Positions 22,601-31,600 of a DNA stretch of 64,000 bases are shown here, piece by piece; positions within the stretch are counted from its first letter, which is position 1; every line of letters begins with the position of its first letter. The translations under genes and the position numbers were made by a program. Source of the stretch: Echinarachnius parma (Eukaryota; Echinodermata; Echinoidea; Clypeasteroida; Echinarachniidae); assembly GCA_037951105.1 (NCBI GenBank), contig JBAMJV010010667.1, forward strand, positions 1-64,000, read 5' to 3'. The notes beneath the pieces were generated by a model. That model did not search any database. It worked only from the letters and a program-made list of their open reading frames with translations, and was not told the DNA's origin.

Positions 22601-25600
22601 AACTCATAAAAAGTTATATCTTGAAGCGCTCTTTAAAATCAAAACATGAGTGGTATTAATTGATTCTAGTATATTAATTATAGGGCAATTTCCGTCTTTC
22701 GACGCTTGCGGTATATCATTCAAATTACCACGGTCATACATCACAGAAGACTATCCACATTAGAAAAACAATGTAATGTTTAAATTAATAATTGTATCAA
22801 CCTTTAAAGAAAAATCAATCCAAATAAATTTGTATGTATGTATTTTGCATGTAAAATGCAGTTTTGGTCGTCGATACACGCTTTTTGTGGCGCTGTTCTT
22901 CCAAGCAGCTACGGGCGTGGCTGTGGCCTTCGCGCCCAACTATTGGGTGTACACAAGCTTGAGGATCGTACTGGCGGCCGCCAACATGGGCGTATTTCTG
23001 CTTGCTTTTGTCATCGGTAAACAGATTGATTTTCAAAAGTGCATTACATTTATTAGAATAAAATTTGGAAGTTCGGTTTATTTCAGAATGAAAAAAACAT
23101 AACTGTTTTATGTTACAAAAGTCCATAGACATTGTGTTATATTGTATAAATGAGAGAATCGAATAACGAATAACACAAACAAGGCTTGAGTTATTACTAT
23201 TGTTTAAGATTAATTCTACTTACATTAACTTTGTTATAACTTAAGTATCCTTGTCATTGTTAAAAATTGTTGTTTGGGATATAAATCGAAATATATATTC
23301 CATTACGCAAACGTTCTCACTCATATAATACATATAATAGATAATAACATACTCTAACATAACTATACAAATTTTCACTTCAGTTATCTTAATTATTTTG
23401 TAAACAAATGTTATTTTGTATTTATGTTGTATTGATTGTAATTTTTATTTTACATTATAATGATTTATAATACATGTGTTTTGTGAAAATAAAAAAAAAA
23501 CAATAAACTTGAATAATATGAAAACACACGCATTGTACTTGCCAGCAAAATGCGTAATTCAACATCTAAGCATAACAAACTTCTTATCCGAGGGAAATAA
23601 AATATTACAATGACCTGCTAATCCGTTTCTATTCTACCACCATTACAGGCACAGAGTTTGTTGGAACAAAATGGCGGACGGTTGCCGCCATGGGAATCCA
23701 GACGAGTTTCTCCCTGGGCTACCTGCTCATGACCGTCTACGCATACTTCATTCGCGATTGGTGGATTCTACAACTCGTCCTCAGCGTACCGATCTTTCTC
23801 TTCTTCCTATTCTTTCCGTAAGTTAAGTGTTTTCACAATATTTGAAGGGATCTATATAGTAACTTTGTTGACATGTGACTAAAGTGGATATATCCTATTG
23901 CATGCATTGTATTATCTATTCTATTTTCCTCAAAAAAATGCCTCGTTTGCAATTTATATTTTCCTGTTGGAAATGTTATTCTCCTTATAATTTGTTGTTT
24001 TATCTCGCTACGTTTCTCATCTTACCTTAATACTATCTCATATGTGCCCTGTTGGCGTTGCAGAAAGAGATTGATTGTAAGTCAGAACATGTGCGCGTTT
24101 CAACCAATCAGAGTTACGCATTGAGAACACATGATCTGACTTACAATCAATTGTAACTCACAATCGATTGTATCTCTTTCTGCAACGGGGCCCAGGCCTG
24201 ATCGCATTATATTATGCTGTCTTACTAGTGTAACTTCTAATATTATCTTCCAATGATATCAATATAAAGGTTGCTACCCGAATCCGTTCGCTGGTTGCTG
24301 TGTAAGGGTCGATATGAGGAGGCTAGTGTTATCATCAAGAAAGCAGCGAAAGTCAACGGTGCCAAACTACCCGAACCTCTCTTCACAAATGATGAAATCA
24401 AAGAACTTGTTAGTATAAAAATGCCATATACCGTACACGTTCACCTAGAGGCGCATATAATTATGTCTATTTAGCTTTTAAATACCGCCCTCTGAGTCCA
24501 AAATTGGGACGTTTACCAAGACCTTGAATACAATTTGAATATGATTGGTGATGAATATTTATGCTAACGAATAATGAATACTTAAGTAAGCTGGTTTACA
24601 AGGAAGCTTGCGATTGAAATCAAAAGAGGTATTATATAATGGATTACTGATTCAAATCACTTATTAGATGTTCGAAGCCACCACTATCATCAAAGACTAA
24701 TTTGATTGGGGCATATGTTATTCTTGCAAGAGAAAAAATACTTTTCCGATTGAAATGTTCATTATGTTCATAGGGGGATATACTTGTGTTAAGATGTTCG
24801 CATGTTGACTTCCCAGGACGGTATTTAAAAGCAAAATGGACATAAAATTATGAACGGTATACGTACAGTAAAACATGTGTATAGACCACAGAACGGGAAC
24901 AAGAAAAGTGGACACTGTAAAAGGCGCATACAGAACCATGAAGCCATGTTGGTTCCGTAAGTGGTGGTAATTAATTGTATTATTTACGAATTACCTAACC
25001 TTTGGCAAAGTGTTGGGCATCTATCTAATATCACACAACGGTAATTATGTGCTGGCATAGTTTAGTTTTTGATATAGGGGGCGCTACAATCAATATTTTT
25101 GTGAGGTAATGAGAAGCGGAGTGTAAACGATGACAGAGCACATAATTTGAATGACAAAATCAACCTGATTTGATCAAAATCGGTTTAGAAACAGCTGAAA
25201 TATCCATAAATATATCAGAATATGATTGTATTTAAAACGTTTCTTGTATAGGAAGCCTCTCAGAAGGGTCCTCAGCCTACTGCATTGGACCTCTTCAAGA
25301 CACCGAACCTACGAATTCGAACACTCAACTGCATGTTTAATTGGTAAGTTTTTATTGTTTGTATCACAGAATTGCTACAAAAGTTTAAAATATAGAGTAT
25401 GATGGCTGTGTAGTGTACAAAAAGACAAATACACCCTACGATAGTCGGATAAATAATACTGGAGCCTCGTATATGACGTTAACTAAAATGGAAATTATAG
25501 ATATGAAGGAGTTGCAGCCCCCCCCCCCCCCCCCCCCTCACGATGGTTTTGCAGCCCCCCCCCCCCCCCCCTCACGAGGGTTTTGCTTGCCTGCTTGACA

Positions 25601-28600
25601 GGGGGAAATGTTGGTATAAGAAATGGTGGTATTCGGGCAACAGACCTCAGTCCCCCTGCCCCCCCCTGCCCCCCCCCCCCCCCCCCCGCCCCCATAATAA
25701 TGTGCCTGTACACCTATGATCTATCTCGGAGTCGTTCACTCCACATAGTTCTTCATCTCCATTTATTGTACTAATTTACACAAACCACCTGACCACTGAA
25801 ACTTTAAATGATTTGACTGCTATACACAGGTTCTTATTAAACACACTCGTCTACTACGGTCTATCGCTGAGCACGTCTGATCTTGGAGTAATATAGGTGA
25901 TTATTTTCCTTTTATTTATATTTATATTTATATTTCCTTTATATTAGGTGCCGTGGCTACAGAACTTATTCACGCAAACAATAACATGTTGTAATATTTT
26001 GACCACTATTATACAGGTTCGTAAACACACTCGTCTACTACGGTCTGTCGCTGAGCACGTCTGATCTCGGAGTAGGTGACTACTTGGCCTTCTTTATATC
26101 CGGGGCTGTCGAGATACCAGCCTACATCACGGCCGTCTTCTGTATCGAATACTTTGGACGGAAATGGAGCACCTTTGGGTACATGGTGTTCGGCGGGTTG
26201 GCCTGCCTCTGCACGATTTTCACACGTAAATTCTTTAACTACTGTATACTACATGAGCTGCTGAATTCGAATGATGTAAATACTCTGTAATAACTACCAA
26301 ATGATAAATTTTAGTCCACTACACAATTAGTCGCCAATTATAATTGGGGTACGTACAACAAGACGGACTTGCTTGTACCCTGCATGATCAGACGGTTTAT
26401 ACAGAGTGTATAAAAAAAAAAAAAGTTTAATTTCAAAATGATACATTCTCATAAATTAGATTAGGCATAGATGTTGAGAGTAGTTATTCAGATTTAATTT
26501 GACACATTTCCTGAATCAGCAATGTCACACATCGCTGAGTTATCTGTGGTTGAAGGCGACAAGTGCAAAACCCACTTTTTGCAAGTTTGGGCTAATGAAT
26601 GAAAGCTTGAAAGTAAAATAATGGCACCGCACTTGGATGAAAACCTCAATTTGAACCATTTTTGTTTGGGTTGCGAGTTACTGTCTCGTTAAACTGAATA
26701 CTTTCACTGATATCATGCATGATTAAGTACATTGTAATTGAACATGAATATGCGCTGGCCTGCCGTCCACCAGAATTCAATACTGATGTCAATATCAGTC
26801 ATAAAAAATGGACAGCTTGATCAGCAACTTTGAGGAAGGTCAAGTGATTGGGCCATTTTTCTTCAAAGGAATTAACATTAACCTGGAACATGTACCTTCA
26901 GAGGATACCTCAGTTGGAGGCACGGGTGTAGACATGACATTGATACCCATTCAAGTGGGGGGATGATCTATTCATCCATCCCCCCCCCCCAGTTGAATAG
27001 GTATTACGTAACTCGCTACGCCCGTGGTTGGAGGAAAACATTAGGCGACAGGTGCGAGGAGTATTTAGACAGATTCAGGACACTGCCCAAGCCCATCGCC
27101 TTGTCGCTGTCACAGATGGACTTGGTGAGCTCTTTGGGGAAAGGGTTATCGCGATACAAAAATGAGATGAAATGGCCACCAAGTTCCTCTGATTTAATTT
27201 GTTTTACTTCTTCCTTTTTGGGAAATTTGAAGAACAAAGTGTGTACATCTCCTCGTGACCTGGACGATTTGCAGGGCTGCAATCGACACGAAGTGGATGT
27301 TTCACCACAAAAACAAAAACAAATCCCCAATATTTCAGTGTGGCACCAATCATTTCATAATTTTCATTTTTTGTTCATCATTTCATTTTCATTTATTTAT
27401 TTCTCGTAAAAGATACAATATATACATGGTAAAATTGACTGGAAATCACAAAGTAAGCCAATGGCTTGAGCGGGAAGTGATTCCCTATTATAAACATGAT
27501 AAACAACATGATATAACATAACACGCTTACAAAACATAACGAGAAACTAACTACGTAAAATAAAAATGTAAGCTTAACACAAAAACAATCAAACAAACAC
27601 CCCCCCCCCCCCCTCCTCCCCGATGGAGATAATTGAGCATGGTAATTAATGAGCATTGACAACACGTTTTTTTAACTTAGACCTAAAAGCACTTGTCAAG
27701 TTTACATGTTTACAGGGATAGTTGAGTTCTGGTAAGGAGAGTACAGTTTTAGTGAAACTGAATTTTAGTAACCAAAACCTGCATCATTACATTACAAACA
27801 AATAGTTATAACTAGAAAGGAACACAAAATTACAAATGACGTAGTAAAGATCATGTTATCATTCAAAAGGAGCCGTTAAAACGTAAGAGGGCGCTCTCTA
27901 AACACTCATCGGTTTCAACCATTTTGAATAAAATATTGTGCATGTGATGCTTTGTTGAAATAGTGATTAGATAGAGAAATAACCAACAACTATTTAAATA
28001 CCTATTTTGTAACTTTTTTGAAAAGAGGAAGCATTTTTTTTGAATTTTTAACGGCTGGTTCAAAATTTTCTAATAAACCCGGGGCCCCGGGTTTATTACA
28101 AATTGTTATATTTATGGATATTTCAGCCGTTTCTGAACCGATTTTGATCAAACAAAGATGATTTTATTGTTTAAATATTATGCTCTTTCAAATTTTACAC
28201 TCAGTTTTTCATTACCTCACAAACCAATTAAGTAGTCTAGCGCCCTCTTTACCAAAACTCAACTTTCCCTTTAAGAGTGGAATCGAGCTCATTCCAGAGT
28301 TTGCTTCCTTTATAAATTACAGAGTTATTTTGTTTCAATGTTAAACGACAAAATGGCAAGACAAATTTATTTCTGTTTCTTGTTTTAAACTGGTGGATAA
28401 GGTGATTTCTTTTAAAACATTTCAGGAATCTATTCATTAGCCAAAACTTGCAAAAAGTGGGTTTTGCACCTGTCATCTTCAATAACAAAGAACTCAGCGA
28501 TGCCTGGCATTGTTGATTAAAAAAAGGTATCAAATTAAAGCTGAAAAGTGACTCTTTACATCCATATCTTATTTGCGGTGTTCACATACATAATTTTGAA

Positions 28601-31600
28601 ATAATTGACCTTTGAACTTCGATTACCTTTTTTTGTATACATTCTGTATAGGTGTCGAGTGGCACACAATTTACTTCCATTATAATTTACAAATAAAATA
28701 TCATCTTTGTGAATCTATCTCTAGATGGTGTATAGCCCCAATAATTTTACCTTGTCTCTTTTGTTGTAGTTACTTGTTCGATACCTCAAAACACAATACT
28801 GAAATTCAAATGCATTGATGAATCAATTTTGATGTATAGTATCACTTTTCGTAATGCGTATATTAATAAGAATTAAAATAGTAATTTGAGTACGTTTACT
28901 CTGCTTTATTTGTAGCACTTGGTGCATGGCGTACAACCGTTGCCATGCTGGGCAAGTTCGGCATCTCCGCCTCTTTCGGCATCATCTACATCTACTCGGC
29001 AGAGCTCTTTCCAACACCCGTGAGGTAAGAAAGGTATATGTTTGAGCAATATACAGTGGCGCACTAGGGGGGGGGGGGCACGGGGGGCACTAAACTATTT
29101 GACAAAAACAATGAAAAATGTATGGGGAAATCTGCGAAAAAACATAAATAAGGTGTGCTTGCCTCCCAATCAGTCCAACCATGCACGCTGCACTGGTCCA
29201 CTCTGACAATACCAATCCTATTCTTTGTTTTTTGGTAACCGAATAGTTCTTTATATAGCATTCCTTCTGTAACTGTTACCATGGTAACGGCCTTTTTGAA
29301 TGTATCTTCCCCAAAGCAAGCCCCTCGTATAAATTGTGGGAGCATTTTTTTTTCTCAAAAGAAACGTTAGTATATTATTCGTTTCCAATTCATATTCCGA
29401 CATAAAATGCATTGATCATCGATTTTATTTTTGATGATAAATTATGTTCACATTTGTCCATATCATGACACAGGAGTGTAGGTGTGGGACTGTGCTCGAT
29501 GAGTGCTCGTATAGCCGGTATCTTGTCCCCAATTATCCTACTACTGGACGGGTCTTGGGAGCACATGTCTAAGACTATATTCGGCATCGTTGCGATCATC
29601 GCCGGTTGCCTCATCCTCTTCCTCCCAGAGACTCTGGGCTACGCGCTGCCGCAGACCATCGAAGAAGGCGAGAACTTTGGAACGTAAGTCAATTATTATA
29701 CAATGTCAGCTCTGGTTAAGGTTATATTAGGAGCGAGGGTCAACGGATTGGGGGGGGGCACAACTGCGAGGGAGCGTAGCGCCCGAGGGGGGGGGGGGGG
29801 GTGTGGGAGGGGGGTGTCCCCCCTCCCACGGTAGGGAGCTTTTGCAAATTTTCACTGGAAAATAATGATGCAATCTGCTGCATACCTTGAAAGAAAATTT
29901 GATGATACTAAATTAACGAAATCATGACTTAAATCATCTCCCACATGACATAGTATACAAACACATTCGAACCTACACACACACCAGACTCAAATACGCT
30001 CACATCGTATATATCCGTGCTTGTCTACACTTATTTTGTAGGGGGGTGTGGGAGGGGGTTTACCCCCTCCCATGTGGAAAATTTTTGAAATTGGTGTTTA
30101 AAATATCACTTTAGAAGTATGGTCATTATTGTCCTTATCATTGTTTTGTTATGCATTTTGTAAGATTTGTAACTGATTGAATTTCGAAAAAAGTGGGGAT
30201 TGTTTGACACACTAAAACACACGATGTTGATCCCATGTGTATCTCCTGTTGGAACTGTTGTTTCTGGTGTACATTGTCTGGTTATAGGTGGATCTGTAAA
30301 TGATGCGCTTGATGTAGAAGGATCATTTTAAAGAAGGGGGGAAAATGTTCTCTAAAGTGAGGGGCATTGCGAGGGAGCGAAGCGACCTAGCGGGTGAGGG
30401 TATGGGAGGGGTATCCCCCTCCCACTGTAGGGAGCTTTTGCACAGAAATATTATAATGTTCAAGCTATAATCAAACATACATAATGTATGCATATTAAAA
30501 AGTGGGAGGGACAATCACCTCCACTTTCAGATGTATGGGGAGGGGCATGTCCCCCCTCCCCCGTCCCCTGCCTGTTGTCGACCATTTTTCAAGTACCGCG
30601 TGACTAGACCCATGACACGGGTCCCTTGGGTTAGGTTCAGTAGGCCTATATATGCTCAACTGATGCAGATGTCGACTCTGGAGAAGATGACTGGTGCTCT
30701 TAAAATCATGATCAACAACAGTAGGCATTATAGATATATGCATCATCAATTAATGGAAAGGGTGCATTTGGCTTGAAGAAATTAGTCAAGGAAGTTTGTC
30801 TTTGTCTAGACATTTTGGACTATATATAGTGCAGCTATGCGCCTTTATAGCATGCATGAAGGTGTCAAACGGTCAAAATTATTTATTAAAAGTGGGAGGC
30901 AGCTGCAGCAGAGGTCCCTATAGTATGGTGGGTGATTTACCATGCGCTAGGCAGTTTGTTAGGCCTATACGCGCTCTACTTCCTCGCGCCCGGGACTGAC
31001 AATTCGCATAAGGCGCTACTGACAATTCGCATAAGACAATTCCCACTTGGAAGGATTCTTCAAACTGATATAGGTGCGCTATTACTAGTACATACTAGGG
31101 AACGACTGTTATGTTCTTCTTTATTATCATTGATAACATCATTATCATCACACATTTGAAAAAACATGCCAAATGATTGGGGGCACGTGCCGCCCCCCCC
31201 CCCCCCCCCCGTGCCCCCCGTAGCTACGCCACTGTATTAGGAGCTCCATAAACTAAATATTTATGTGCTCCCAATAGGTTTGTTCTATCGATGATATATA
31301 TACTGACATCTTTTTGAATAATTTCTATGATACGATGTAGCATGTCCTAGATGTATAATGAGCAAACACTGTTCATCGAATATTGAAAATAAATAGAATT
31401 TAACATACCATGTAATTTCCTGCAAAAGCTTATATCAGTATTAGTTTACTTTTATTTAATATTTACATTTTGTTGCCGGGAGGGGGGGGGGGGGGAACTC
31501 TCACCAACCACCTTAACCTGTACGCCAGAGAATTGTATGAATAAAGAGTTCTGCTCGGAGGTATATTTTGTTTACCCCATTGCGTACGGGAACCTGATTA

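Larger units (their letters stand above)
26440..28560. mobile_element. Decayed composite between inverted arms
   Basis: The words CATCGCTGAGTT, GTGCAAAACCCACTTTTTGC and GGCTAATGAAT on the plus strand at about 26530-26605 are answered by their complements at about 28435-28510. Between the arms lie the THAP-like frame (27016-27330, minus), a C tract and a later insertion of element 'a' (27709-28275). It could be an old DNA transposon or an inverted pair of LINE ends. Confidence 0.4.
26226..28915 (+). other. Gene A intron 8 (2.7 kb), transposon-filled
   Basis: Holds a composite with inverted arms (about 26440-26720 and 28275-28560), a THAP-like frame, C tracts near 26984 and 27600 and element 'a' copy 2. 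Nothing exon-like belonging to the transporter. Confidence 0.6.

Noticed and set aside
30531-30999. Plus-strand frames in gene A intron 10
   Set aside because: No recognisable family and no fit to exon 10-11 phases of the transporter; sequence is repeat-like.
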